From: Chara braunii
Taxonomy: Eukaryota > Streptophyta > Charophyceae > Charales > Characeae
Assembly: GCA_003427395.1 (NCBI GenBank)
Contig: BFEA01000092.1
Span: forward strand, 1,604,107 to 1,642,648
Length of the DNA stretch: 38,542 nt
Direction: 5' to 3'
The notes below the pieces were generated by a model. It made no database searches. It was not told the origin of the DNA and saw nothing but the letters and a program-made list of their open reading frames with translations. Of this stretch, positions 27,749-37,930 are shown piece after piece (the first letter of the stretch is position 1; each line of letters begins with the position of its first letter). The translations under genes and the position numbers were made by a program.

Positions 27749-28493
27749 CGAGATTGAGATCGGACACGCGCGGGAGGGGCGGCGATGGCACGACAGTCTC
27801 CTTGACCAGCGTCACCGCACTCACAGGCACAGGGTCGGGATTCCGCGCGTGCACGGGCTGAACCACCTCCTCGCCGCCTCGGATTTGGCTACCTTGCGCT
27901 CCTGGCGATGGGTGGCGTCTCTTCCTCTTCGGCGTCTTCTTGGGGGCCTTTGGCGGCGAAGGTCTGGGATACGATGAGGGAGGTCGCAACGGCTTTTCCT
28001 CAGGGAAGTCCTCCAACCTCTCCTCGCGCTGCGCAATGTAATTCGGGATGAGGACCGCGTTGTACGTTCTCCGCGGGGCAGCCGCCGTCCGCAATCGTGG
28101 CTGGATCTCCTCTTCCTCGCTCGCGATCACTTGCGCAATGGATAGGAGCTCAAGATGTATGAACTCCAACAATCCCGGATCGGTCGTCTGGAGCTGGGCA
28201 AATGGGTACAACGCCACCGTCCCCTCCTTCTGCGCTGGCTTGGGCCGCGTGATGACGTAATAAACGACGAAGTGCTCCCCTATGCAGTGGTCTTCGTGAT
28301 CCACGAAGAATCGAAACATCCCCAACGCCACCGACTTGTATAGCGCACGGTGCAACTCCCACGCGTCTTCGTCTGCGAAGGGCAGCGGCTCCACGTCAGT
28401 CAGTTCCACCAAATACTCCGAGAACTTGCGCATAGGATAGGGGCCCTCCGTGATTTGATAGGGGAGAGTAGTGTAAGAGAAAAAGGGAGGCAT
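27510..28493 (-). CDS. Ty3 accessory ORF y (327 codons), unknown function
   Basis: ATG at 28491-28493 directly follows the TGA of ORF x (TGAATG, no gap). Residues 1 to about 160 look globular, with FRFFVDHEDHCIGEHFVVYY and LEFIHLELLSIAQVIASEEE. The middle is Pro-rich with a basic stretch PKKTPKRKRRHPSP that could be a nuclear localisation signal. Near the C-terminus, APIIDISSSSEPDD fits the consensus of a SUMO-interacting motif (hydrophobic core, Asp, Ser run, acidic). There is no transmembrane segment, so it is not envelope-like. It sits downstream of the integrase, where some Ty3 elements carry an additional ORF. The function is unknown and both motif readings are inference. Confidence 0.55.
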   Translation of the reverse strand: MPPFFSYTTLPYQITEGPYPMRKFSEYLVELTDVEPLPFADEDAWELHRALYKSVALGMFRFFVDHEDHCIGEHFVVYYVITRPKPAQKEGTVALYPFAQLQTTDPGLLEFIHLELLSIAQVIASEEEEIQPRLRTAAAPRRTYNAVLIPNYIAQREERLEDFPEEKPLRPPSSYPRPSPPKAPKKTPKRKRRHPSPGAQGSQIRGGEEVVQPVHARNPDPVPVSAVTLVKETVVPSPPLPRVSDLNLDGAGPSAAAAGGGSRMGLPGPVSRPPVLEGPFRFRQPPRSAPIIDISSSSEPDDPPDRGGFHGGSHHHQARGHCGGAAP

Positions 28494-28997
28494 TCAGTAC
28501 GGGGCAGGGGGAATAGCTTGGATGTTGAGAGGGGCGGCGGGAGGAAGAAGCGCGGGGAGTTGTGGCACCAACGCAATTGGTCCGTCCTCTGCCCTGCGTA
28601 ACAGTGCTTCGTGGGCTGTGAATCGGTATCCTCCCCGTCCTTGCACTCTGGCCACTGATCTCGCCGCCTGCACCGAGTATTCGCGCACAAAGCTTCGCGC
28701 CGGCTCCCGATTCGGCTGCGGCAAGATCGTCAGGTCTCCGATAAAGGTGGTGACGCTATGCACGAAGTTAGGTGCCACCTGGAGTGCGCGAAACTCTATG
28801 AACACTCGAGTCGTCTCCCGCCCCGGCAACTGCATCACATCCACGTATACCCCCGCATACGTCAGCCGATCACAAAGTAACGAGTTTGCCGCCAGATCAG
28901 CAACCCCGGGCGCTGGCACGTTCACCTGCTGAATGTCGTATCGCAACTGCCTTTCCTCATTGAATTGGTGCCGCAACAAGCGATCGGCAAGCGGCGT
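28494..28997 (-). CDS. Ty3 accessory ORF x (~167 codons, no ATG), unknown function
   Basis: An open frame from a TAG at 28998-29000 down to TGA at 28494-28496. There is no ATG near its 5' end, so it must be read by frameshift from the integrase frame (which stops at 29017-29019), by a non-AUG start, or has lost its start. The sequence looks protein-like (LRYDIQQVNVPAPGVADLA, RVFIEFRALQVAPNFVHSVT) and ends in a Pro/Ala-rich tail. No known domain was recognised. The zero-gap junction with ORF y suggests coupled translation or an ancestral fusion. Confidence 0.45.
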   Translation of the reverse strand, partial: TPLADRLLRHQFNEERQLRYDIQQVNVPAPGVADLAANSLLCDRLTYAGVYVDVMQLPGRETTRVFIEFRALQVAPNFVHSVTTFIGDLTILPQPNREPARSFVREYSVQAARSVARVQGRGGYRFTAHEALLRRAEDGPIALVPQLPALLPPAAPLNIQAIPPAPY

Positions 28998-29016
28998 CTA
29001 GAAGTGCTCTAGGGGC

Positions 29017-30260
29017 TCATGCTCCGGCTGGCGATGGTTCATCCTGCTCCCTAAGACTCTCAACACCAAGGGACAAGGCAGATCGAGAAGAGGAAGAAGA
29101 CAAAGAAGGAGAGGGGGAGAGAGAGAACGAAGGCTCGGACGGGGCAAGAGCCGATTCGCGGCCCGGAGATGGCCGAAACAGTCGAAGAGTCGCCGCGTGT
29201 CGCGTAAGCGACCTGGCCTTCGTGCTATGCCGGGGGACCAGCTTCACGGAGTGCTGTCCTCGTGCGCCAACTTCCATCACCTCGTAAATGCCGGTATAGC
29301 GTGGGTGGATCTTGGAGGAGCGCGCAGATTTCCGTACCTGCACCAAGTCCCCGATTTTATAACGGGGTATTGGTCCCGCTGTCGCGTGTCGGTTCTCATA
29401 GTCCCGGATTTGCCGTTGATGCGTCAGATCTACGGCCCTTTGTCGTCTTCGGGCTAACGCGGGATAGGTCCAGGCTATCAGATCCATGTAATGCTGGGCC
29501 TTGTCCTTGTGTTGGGCCTGGGTTACTCTAACTTCCGTACCCACTAGAGGTGACAACTGCACTCTGGGGACGCTATTGGTTCTCAGTTGGAACGGGGACA
29601 CCCCGGTGCTCCCGTGGGGAGTAGCCCGATAGACGGCCAANATNTGGTCGACTATGACAGGNCAGGGNCTGGTATCACCTGTCGTGATATTCCGTCTAAG
29701 TGCAGTCTTGATCATTCGGTTGGCGTTCTCTACGAGCCCATTGGCTTGGGGCCAGTGCCCTGGGGAGTACGAAATTCTAACGTCTGCCCTTACAAGATGT
29801 CGCTCTACTTCCCCCTGGAACTCAGATCCATTATCCATATGTATCTCTTCTACGTCCAGGTGCATGCACAGAAAGCGATTAATATACCAGGCTACTTCCT
29901 GCGAGTTCCGGCTGGTCATTGGATACGCTTCGAACCATTTCGAAAAATGATCTACGGCTACAAGAAGAGCATTGAGTTATCCTTGATCAACAGGGCCTCT
30001 CGGCACGTTGATGTCCGTCGTATCGATACTGACCCGTTGGAAGGGGCGCTCTTCCCGGGTAGGCACTATTGTACGGGGCATCTGTATCGGCGCCTTATCG
30101 GCCGCACAGGCCGGGCAAGTCCGGACGATGTATTTCACATCTTCCCGGATTCCCGACCAGTACCATCCGTTTTTCTCTATTGCTTTTTCCGTGTATTTGA
30201 CTGCAAAGTGGACCGCATCCTCCTCGTGGGCGGCTCGTGTCCAATCAAACCTGGCCTATA
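29017..30260 (-). pseudogene. Ty3 integrase (HHCC + DDE), interrupted
   Basis: On the minus strand the zinc-binding domain reads ARFDWTRAAHEEDAVHF (H-x5-H) and later RTCPACAADKAP (C-x2-C). The catalytic core has Asp in QRVSIDTTDI, Asp in HMDNGSEFQG and Glu in GLVENANRMIK, so the triad is complete. A TAA interrupts the core at about 29981-29983, between PVDQG and LNALLVAVDHFSKWFEAYP. Ambiguous bases at 29641, 29644, 29662 and 29668 mask four codons. The C-terminal region has the GDLVQV and SKIHPRYTGIYEV motifs seen in Ty3 integrases, then a Ser-rich tail. No chromodomain is visible. Confidence 0.85.
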
Positions 30261-30384
30261 GGTGTGGAACCGTCAGCCAACTAGATCCGTCGACGTCATC
30301 GTCTTTTCGTTTTTGAAGGACGGATCCCTGCTAGCGGTAATCGTGCGCCCGTTCCATGACACGTCGCCGTCCAGCCTTGGTAAG

Positions 30385-30820
30385 TTATGTCAGCGGGTCG
30401 CCTGTCAGTCTTCGTAATAGCAAAAGATCCGTCCAGACTTCCGCTCGGCGGACACTTGGCAAAAATCCGTCTGCCGTTCTGGCTTCTAGATACCGTTTTT
30501 CCGTAGGTACGTGGTCCGTCCGACAGTTGGGACAGTTTTCAACTTTTCTCGTTCCAATACCGGGCACAACTCCCATGGGACCGGACGATGTGACATTGAC
30601 TACATTGTACCCAGGGAAGAAAGCTAGGCCCCTCGAGAGGAGGATCTCCCTCGTCCGGTATCATGGGCAAGGTGCAGAAGAAACAAATTTGGGAAGACAT
30701 GCTCGGAGGGGAGTCAGGGTCAGGAGAGGGGGTTAAAGAATAGGGAAGGGGAGAAGGGGTGGCGGCCTCCTCAGGGGAGATCGCCATCTCCGATTGCTGC
30801 AGCACCCTTGCGGAGGACAT
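30385..30820 (-). pseudogene. PHD/RING-like C4HC3 segment between RNase H and integrase
   Basis: The frame starting at 30820 gives a Pro/Ser-rich stretch, then ICFFC, WVQCSQC, RSHGSC. A one-base shift near 30550 leads to ENCPNCRTDH. The spacing (C-x2-C, long gap, C-x2-C-x5-H-x2-C, about 11, C-x2-C) fits a C4HC3 zinc-binding cluster of PHD/RING type. The same frame continues across TAA and TAG codons toward the integrase HHCC domain, so this is probably part of pol. Such a domain here is unusual for Ty3. The zinc-finger reading depends on accepting the frameshift. Confidence 0.5.
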
Positions 30821-32675
30821 TCACCCCCCCGTAGCCGGGTTCCGTCGAAGGCGAAATCGGCTTCCACGGGATGAGCCTTTCGTTCGCGGGACTCTTGTTC
30901 GGCGGCTGGAGGCGCGTCAGACCGTCGGCGTTTCCGTGCTGCCTGGTGGCGCGGTGGCGGATGTCGAAGTCGTAGTCCTGCAATCTCACCGCCCACCTTC
31001 CCAAGGTACCCGTGTAGTCCGTGTTGTTCCGCAACGACAACAATGGATGATGATCCGTCACGAGCACAAACTTCTGGCCGTACAGATACGGTCGAAAGTG
31101 TTGAACCCCCCACACCACCGCTAAGCACTCACCCTTGCATGCCTCGTAGTTTGATTGCGCCTGGCTTAGCGTTTTCGACGCATACTCGATGACGTGCTCC
31201 CTTCCATCCGTTCCTTGTTGAGTCAGCACCGCCGATATCGCCTGCGGCTGCCAGTCGGTATGCAGCGCAAACTGTCTTGTCGGATCGGGACGCGCCAACA
31301 CAGGCGCCGATGTCAGAGCCTCCTTGAGTGCCTGAAAAGCCCCCTCGCATTCCGGCGTCCAGATCAGTTGCTCCTCCTTCTTCAGCAGGTTCGTCAGCGG
31401 CTTGGTGAGGCAGGCAAAGCCCCGAATGAAGCGTCGATAATAAGAGGCCAGCCCTAGGAAGGCTCGAACCTGAGTGAGCGTGACCGGGGCTAGGGCTTCT
31501 CGGGCCGCTGCTACCTTCCTGGGATCAGGTTTCAGTCCCTCGACCGTGAGGATGTAGCCCAAAAAGGAAATGTCGGACAGAAAAAACTCGCTTTTCTCCA
31601 GAGCCACTTTGAACCCCGCATCTTTCTACGCATGCAACACCCATTCGATATGTTCCACATGGTATTCGTAGGTTTTGGAAAAGACCAAAATGTCATCCAT
31701 GTACACAATCACACAAAAATTTATCAACGGATGTGTCAAACGGATTTTGTTAACGAACTCGGCGAAGGCCATATTCATGGCCCGCTGGAATGTTGCAGGG
31801 GCGTTGTAAATTCCCATGGGACACCGGATCCACTGCCACGTGCCCTCAAACAAGGCAAAAGCGGTTTTGGGTCGGTCTTCCAGTCGGACTACGACGTGGT
31901 GAAAACCGTGTCGGATATCGAACTTCGAAAAGACCCGAGCGGACCCGATAGCATCCAGCAGATCGTCAATCCGCGGCAGCGGATAGACATCTTTGGTAGT
32001 AATAGCGTTTAATTTGCGGTAGTCAATACACACTCGGACTGAACCGTTTCATTTTGGCACGAGGACCACGGGAAATGACCATGGTCCAAGCGATGGTTCA
32101 ACCCACCCCAACCGCTCGAACTCCTGTACCCTTTCCGAGGCCAGGTGTCTTTCTTTTAGGGAATAGCGGTACGGTCGGCAATGTATCGGAGCGCGATCAC
32201 CGGTATCAATCGCGTGTTGGATCAGGTGGGTGAGTCCCATATCGTGATCCTGGATGCTGACGGCCTCTGGGTAGGCCCGTATGACTGCCAAAAGAAGGCG
32301 CTTGTAGTCGTCAGGCACATGGGCCGGCAGCCGGACGTCCACGTTTCCCTCAGGGAGGGAGATCGTCGACGTAACCGTGGGGACTGCCGCGTTGGCTTCG
32401 GGTGAGGCACCAAACAGTGAATTGTCGTTTTTTGTCGAAAGCACGGTCGCGATGAGTTGACTGTCTGTTGGGCTTATCGGTTCGTTTTTCATGCCACTGT
32501 CATTCTCGAGCTCAGTTTCAGCCGAGGGTTCCACTGAAAAGGCCTGTAACAGCTCCTTCGGCCTCCATCGATATTCCCTCGTTCGGGGTTGAAATGACAC
32601 CCCTTCCTTCAAGAGCAGGGCGGCTTTTGCGTTCGTAAGTAGGGGCCTGGGAGGCCGAAAGGTCAAATCGCACAA
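30771..32675 (-). pseudogene. Ty3 reverse transcriptase-RNase H, two nonsense codons
   Basis: One minus-strand frame reads through RT and RNase H apart from TGA at 32046-32048 (after FPVVLVPK) and TAG at 31625-31627 (after HIEWVLHA). RT motifs: VCIDYRKLN, DVYPLPRIDD, FSKFDIRHGFHHV, CPMGIYNAPATFQRAMN and the catalytic VYMDDILVF. RNase H residues: Asp in ALHTDW, Glu in EACKGECLAV, Asp in LVTDHHPL, Asp in HGNADGLTR. The stretch upstream of LVPK (LIQHAIDTGDRAPIHCRPYR) is the usual Ty3 connector to protease. All catalytic residues remain, so only the stops block function. Confidence 0.9.
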
Positions 32676-33465
32676 CCTGGTGGGTTCTCGTCGCCAGGAA
32701 TGGCGCCACCGATCCTGAACCCGGATCGGATATCGGTCGGGTATATCAGTCTCGTAAGTTTACGATGAAGTTTCATTTTCGCCTGGTGACAAGCGTTGGA
32801 TCATGTTGATTTGATGGGATTTCGTAGTGATTCGAGGCGCCGGCTGGGTGCGCATACGCACCGCCAATCTCATCGGTATCGTTTGTGGTTTGGGGTGGGC
32901 CGATGTGAGCACCACCTTACAGCTGTCAAAGTGCATTCGCGCTCCGACCGCCGCCTACCACGGAATGCCTAGCACTGGCAGAACATCATACGCCTGTACA
33001 TCCAGTACGATTGCGTCGCACAAACAATGCACCCGCCCCACTCGTATAGGCACGTTCATTATCCGCCCCTTACAATGAATGTTGTCCTCCGTAGCGGATA
33101 TATACAGTTCATCCGGTCAGAGGGGCTGAACCTGTCCTTCCCTTCCCAATCGTTTCGTCAATCTCCAAGAAATCGCGACCGCTGACGATCCCGAGTCTAG
33201 GATGGCGGCCGAGGGGTTTCCCTAGACCTCGCAGTCACACTCAACGCTTTTCCAGGTTATAGGGTAGGCTCGGAGGAATACCTCAGGTTTCTCCAAGGCA
33301 GGATCTATGGTCTGGATCATTCCTACCCGGCTTGCTTCGTGCACCTTTGAGGTCGAGGGCTGTGACTCTTCGTTTGTGGGTAGGTCTCGTGAGACCGGCT
33401 TTTTGCCCTTTCGACTTTCCTCGAATCGACGCCTATTCTTGAGGCATCGTTCGATCAACTTTTCG
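32676..33465 (-). pseudogene. Ty3 protease region, interrupted
   Basis: The minus strand reads ECDCEV, TAG, then GNPSAAILDSGSSVSAIS at about 33176-33230. ILDSGSS is the active-site motif of a retropepsin-like aspartic protease. The frame continues as ELYISATEDNIHC and VQAYDVLPVLGIPW with further in-frame stops. Catalytic Asp-Ser-Gly is intact. It lies between the gag zinc knuckle and RT as expected. Confidence 0.75.
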
Positions 33466-34768
33466 TTAGCCGCTTCGGAAATGGTTAACAGATAGGGAAT
33501 AGGGACGGGGATCTTCGTACTCAGGGCCAGGGGCCATGAGATCTTCGAACCCCGACCGCCAAGGCCCGAGGTCGCTTTCCTCGGTAATCCTTTGGACATG
33601 ACGTATCACTCCAATTATCCCGGGTTCGAACATCGCCGCAGCCATATACTCATCGGGTCCTATCTCGGTGGCCGCAGGGGTCACCATTTCCGTTGTTCCC
33701 GTATCCATCACCGTGGCTACCCTCCTTTGTCCTGCAGCGGTTGGAGCAGCTAACGGGATTTGGGAAGGTCCGGTGGGCCCCGCGGGCCCAGTCTGAGTTC
33801 GAGGTTTCGGACAGTCCTTCGCAAGGTGGCCCGGCTGATTGCAGTTGTAGCACCGCAGAGGCTGGGCGGCTCCTGCTGCGGCTGGTCGGGTCATAGGGGT
33901 ACCGGCGGCCATGGCAGTTTGTTGTCGTTGCGCAGCTGCCACCCGTTGCCACTGCAAGTTTTGAACGAATTGCGTCAGCGGGGCCACCACCGTGACCAGC
34001 TGGGCCGCGACCTCTTTCATTGATATTTCGTCCTCGTCCCGGTCTCCTTGAGCTTGACCAGAGCGTCGGGAGGCCGACGCGGAAGACGAAATTTTCCGAT
34101 CCGAATTCTTCTTTGTCGGTCCTAACCCGAAGCGATCCTCGAACATTCGCGCTGTAGCGGAGTAGCTATGGCGTCGGACACCCGAAGGGTCGTCTTCGTC
34201 GGACTCCGAATCCAGACCTACATCGTAATTTTCCTTCTCGTACTTAATGGCATACTGGATGAGCTCAGTCAGGGTGTGCTCTATAGGGTTGCATTTCTTG
34301 CGGATCTTCTTTCCGCAAGCGAGAATCGGACAGTCCCCTAACGAAATCAGTTCGCACCATCTTTTCATCCACCCCGGAACGTTCAGCTAAGTAAGTAAAA
34401 CGCTCTGCATATCTGGCCAAGGTTTCCCGAGGCTACTGCGTATATTCTTTTATCAGACGAAGGCACTGCCCAGGTGCGATGTGATCGAAACGCTCGAGAA
34501 ACTTTCGTTGGAAGGTTAGCCAATTAGTGTAGGGGTTCTGTCCATACCACTCAAAAGCGGTTCCGGCTAACCTCCCCAGGATTCGTTCTCGGGGCAACTG
34601 GTCCGACCAGCCCTGGGCTTTCAAGGCGGCTAGCCAGGTGCGAGGGTCGGTATCATCCTCGCAGAAGATGGGAACCTCGGAGGGAGGAGGTACAAAATAC
34701 ACGGGATGATTGGCCATCACCGCGTGGTTATCGCCGCCGTTTCCACCCCCAATTCCGGGTTCCACCAT
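33466..34768 (-). pseudogene. Ty3 gag with CCHC zinc knuckle, frameshifted
   Basis: The first ATG is at 34766-34768 (the frame opens slightly upstream with a TTG). The N-terminal part includes DDTDPRTWLAAL and AFEWYGQNPYTNWLTFQRKF, typical of Ty3/retrotransposon gag capsid. The frame stops at TAG near 34430-34432, and a frameshift near 34330 connects to the frame open to 33466. That part has an acidic Ser/Asp-rich segment and LRCYNCNQPGHLAKDCPKP, a perfect C-x2-C-x4-H-x4-C nucleocapsid knuckle at about 33795-33850. It would package element RNA if intact. Confidence 0.85.
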
Positions 34769-34940
34769 CGCGGCAGGCGGATCTCGAGCCCGGCCTCTCG
34801 CTCGGTTTTGATTGCTATTCGTGGGCCGGCGTCGACGGGGAACCAGCCTACTCAAAATGAGAGAAATCTAAGAATAAAAAGATCAAAAGGAAAAACTCCT
34901 AAACAGGGTAATCGTCCTAGGAAAACCTCGGAGCCGAAAC

Positions 34941-34953
34941 GAATCAGATACCA
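34941..34953 (-). other. Primer-binding site, initiator tRNA-Met type
   Basis: The minus strand reads TGGTATCTGATTC immediately inside the 5' LTR. TGGTATC(A/T)GA is the common plant retrotransposon primer site complementary to the 3' end of initiator tRNA-Met. It fixes the 5' LTR as the right-hand copy and the orientation as minus. Confidence 0.8.
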
Positions 34954-37156
34954 ACCTCACGCCCCGTCGTGGCTTTCCGTACTGGGTCGCCGATCAAAGT
35001 AGAAGGGGGCGTGGCTGAGGATTTTTGGCGATGGGGTTGAGTCTCCGGGTAGGAATGGGAGTCTCTCGTTTCGGGGCCGATAGGTTTTCCCCGACTGGGG
35101 CTCGATCCTTGGTCAGGATTACCAAAAACAAAGGGGGAGGAGAACGGGGTGAACGGACGGGCCCAACCCGGTTTCTCTAGATGGGGAAAANGNNGGNNNG
35201 GGGACCTATTCCTCGNCGGGCCTGCTCTGCGTAAAGAGCGATGGATTNCCCCGNGCGGATTCTCAANCCTCGTCGTTGGGTTCNTCGAGGCCTCNNGGAC
35301 TCACGGCCNGGGGAACTCGGCGGGCGGGGGCTGTAGCCGCAGTCGGGATACGGAAACGGCCAGGGAGCNCTCNNGNGTCCNGGGAGAGNTTAGGGAACCG
35401 GGCGGCTCCTTCGTACCCCAGAACCAGCCTTCACCACGAGCAGGAGTCCCCTTGCTGCAACCAGCGGCAACCAAACTGGGGGCGCCACACGGCGCAAGCC
35501 GCAGACCAGGGGAGCACCGTCAGGTCAGTGTAAGGCAATATAAGGGGCGGGGAAGAAAAGCGGTCTATCAGCACAAACCCTTCCCCCGCGATGTGGCACG
35601 CCCGTTTAGGGTTGCGCNAGTGAACCTGCTCCGTGCGTCGTAGGGCACTCCTTACGTCCGCGTCGCAGTAGACGCTGTCGTNGTGGACCATGGGGAAAAT
35701 CGGGAGTGCACTGTGACGCGCGGAGTCGGGGTCAGTGCACGGGCGAGAACCCGTGCTTGATTGGAAATCTGTCTCCATACAAAGAGCGACAACGTCTCTC
35801 TCTCTCTCTCGCTCTCGGGTTTGACACTACTCAACCAGAGGGGTCCGGGCGGAGGGGCGGAGCCGTCTGCTGACCACCTTCAGCGGGCACAGCGAACGCC
35901 TCCGGCCCTCAACAGCGATGCGCCACATCAGACGTCGGCGCCGCGTGATTCCGACTCGAGCGCGCATGACGGGAGGGACCCCTTCGGTTACGCGAAGGCC
36001 CTCGCCCTACGCGATCGAACCACGGAACTAACAAGGGAACGAGGCAAAAGGAAAAAGAGGTACGATGGCCGACTCAATCATGCATCCAGGCAGACAATCG
36101 CCACGCAATACCCAAGGACCACATACATGCATACGCAGACTCACACCCCTTCACAGAACATCTCACCTCGACTCACTCCCATGCATACAACCAATTATCC
36201 ACTCGACAGGACGTTGCATACATCTCACGAAGACAAAGCAGCAATGGAGAAAAGAAAGCGAGTGTCCTTGTACACAAAATTTTCCAATTGGNTGACGCCC
36301 TCAGGCGCANCCGCAACCTTCCCAAGGACCACCGACCACCATAGCCACAAGACCCTGTCGTGATCGGCGCCCGATCTCCACCACTGCTCAATCCCTCCAG
36401 CTGGCTTACCCCGAGTCTATCGCTAAGNCCGACCCACGTCGTCACTCCGCCCGTAACTTGGGCTCGTCAAGCCTGTTCGGCGTCGCGGACGTTCACGCAT
36501 AGCTCGCGCAGCATTGCACCCGAGATCAAAGAGAGGGAGACGAGGGGGTTGCGACAATTTATAGCGTGGGAGGCGGCGGGTTGTCAGCGCGAGGTGCGGG
36601 CAGCGCCGGTTGTAGACGAGCAGGACAGACGAAGGGTGAAGGGTTTCGGAAGGGGTGTTCCGCGGCGTCGNNTGGTCAGGCGTGATNGGGGTGTTNGTTC
36701 AAGTGGTGCGCCTTTTCGCCTTCCACATTGATCCGCGCATCCCAACTACGCAACCANTCACTCGCGGAGGAAGACGGGNTGGGGATCGAGCTGGGCGTGG
36801 GGGAAGACGAAGAGTCCTGCATAGGGGAAACGTGCGCAGCAAGAAAGAAAGATGGCGCGGGGATGCAAAGCAAGAAACCGGGGTGCAAGGCGCGCGAAGA
36901 AGTCGGAGCTTAGGCGCGCGCGCGCAAAAATTCAAAAAGTCCCAACCGAAACCGTTTCTTGGTTTTCATACCGCGGCCGCTATTCGCCCGCGCGGGAGTT
37001 ATTAACCAAAGAAAGTGAAAAAGTCGTTTCAAAAAGAAAACAAAAATAAAAAGAAAGAAAAACCCGTTTTCTGTTCGCATCCGTACTTCGGGGCTTCCGG
37101 GGGATTTTTCCTCAGGGATAGGGCAAGCTGCGCGGGACGGGGCTGAGCTTATCACA
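34954..37156 (-). repeat. 5' LTR of the Ty3 element (right copy)
   Basis: Pairs with 24509-26700. Differences are concentrated in the first ~140 and last ~275 bp, including a GC-dinucleotide expansion at about 36916-36926 absent from the other copy. The interior 35094-36878 is identical to the left LTR with the same Ns. The minus strand begins TGTGATAAGC and ends at the primer-binding site. Confidence 0.85.
36556..36564 (-). promoter_or_regulatory. Candidate LTR TATA box (right, 5' LTR)
   Basis: CTATAAATT on the minus strand. As this is the 5' LTR, it would drive the genomic transcript of the element. It is identical to the site in the other LTR. Confidence 0.4.
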
Positions 37157-37244
37157 ATCGTGCAGGAGGGGGCTGGATTATGGACTGTCCATTTACAGGG
37201 TGGGGGATGCATCAACTGTTGTGTCCCACCTGTGTCGGATTGCC

Positions 37245-37540
37245 ACGCCAGAGGGAGGAGGGAGGACGAAGGAGCGCCAAGTCAGAGGGAGAAGGGAGAA
37301 GCGCCACGTAAGAGGAGGAAGAGAGGACGGATGAGTTCCACGTCAGAGGAGTAAGGGAGGAGGGAGAAGGGAGGAAAGAGGGGGCGAGGTGATGGAGGGG
37401 GCACGAGGAGGGAGGAGCACCACATCAGAGGAAGGAGGAGGGAGGTGAAGAAAAATAAGAAGAAAGAGAAGAAAAATAGCAAGAGAAAAAACAGAAGAAA
37501 GAAGAAGAAGAAGAAGAAACAAAGGAGAAGCCCAAAATTA
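37245..37540. repeat. Purine-rich degenerate satellite
   Basis: GGAGGGAGGA/AGAAGGGAGAAG-rich DNA with four recurrences of CCAMGTMAGAGGRG (about 37278, 37302, 37338, 37421), passing into an AAGA-rich tract. The plus strand is almost all purine, a composition compatible with triplex or H-DNA. No gene. Confidence 0.7.
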
Positions 37541-37810
37541 AATTTTGTATCCTGGATCAGTGAGCATCGTCGATCGATGGAGATCAATGGCCAAAATCCA
37601 AGAAAAAGAAAAGACTACAAAACAGGGCGTACCGGACCCCCCAAAAAAATGCGCCGACCGCCAAAATGGAAGTTGGCACGTTCGAAACAGGGTGGCAGCG
37701 AGAAAAAAAAAATTGCAGGTTTTTTCTGCGGTCATCCGGCCGCGCGCCCCGGACACCATTTCCGGCATGGTGGGGTTCCCTGGGCACGCAAGCTGGAAAG
37801 CTAGATATAT
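37541..37810. other. No gene seen
   Basis: Contains a hairpin-prone, GC-rich segment near 37735-37790 and otherwise featureless sequence. Confidence 0.5.
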
Positions 37811-37814
37811 ATAT

Positions 37815-37930
37815 TCCCTCTTTACCTACGGTTTTTACCGGGCAGCTCTGTTCGACGATATATATACATATATATAAATAGATAGATAGATAAATTGTAG
37901 GCAGAGAGGGAGAAAAGGACAACAAATATA
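37815..37930. repeat. Two opposed fragments of the hammerhead repeat family around a TA-rich spacer
   Basis: A plus-strand tail (CCTACGGTTTTTACCGGGCA, CTCTGTTCGACGATATATAT) is followed by TA/GATA repeats and then a minus-strand fragment (TTGTAGGCAGAGAGGGAGAA, AAGGACAACAA). Both lack the ribozyme core. The head-to-head layout recurs at 38261-38400. Confidence 0.75.

Larger units (their letters stand above)
24509..37156 (-). mobile_element. Ty3/gypsy LTR retrotransposon, complete structure but decayed
   Basis: Two direct LTRs of about 2.2 kb enclose, in minus-strand order, a primer-binding site, gag, protease, RT-RNase H, a Cys cluster, integrase and extra ORFs. The RT-RH-IN order identifies Ty3/gypsy. 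The coding region has at least eight in-frame stops and several frameshifts, and Ns occur in the LTRs and integrase. The element cannot encode working proteins as assembled. No clear 5-bp target duplication and no clean polypurine tract next to the 3' LTR were seen. Between the last ORF and the 3' LTR lie a nested hammerhead-family fragment and three hairpins. LTR end positions are uncertain by a few bases. Confidence 0.85.

Noticed and set aside
27320-28493. Envelope-like gene (errantivirus/Athila type) after integrase
   Set aside because: No signal peptide, transmembrane segment or cleavage site is visible in ORFs x, y or z.
29980-30420. TAA/TAG read as Gln (variant ciliate/ulvophyte-type code)
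   Set aside because: PGAP1 itself ends at a TAA with its conserved C-terminus complete, and TGA also interrupts pol and the LINE, so ordinary nonsense decay is simpler.
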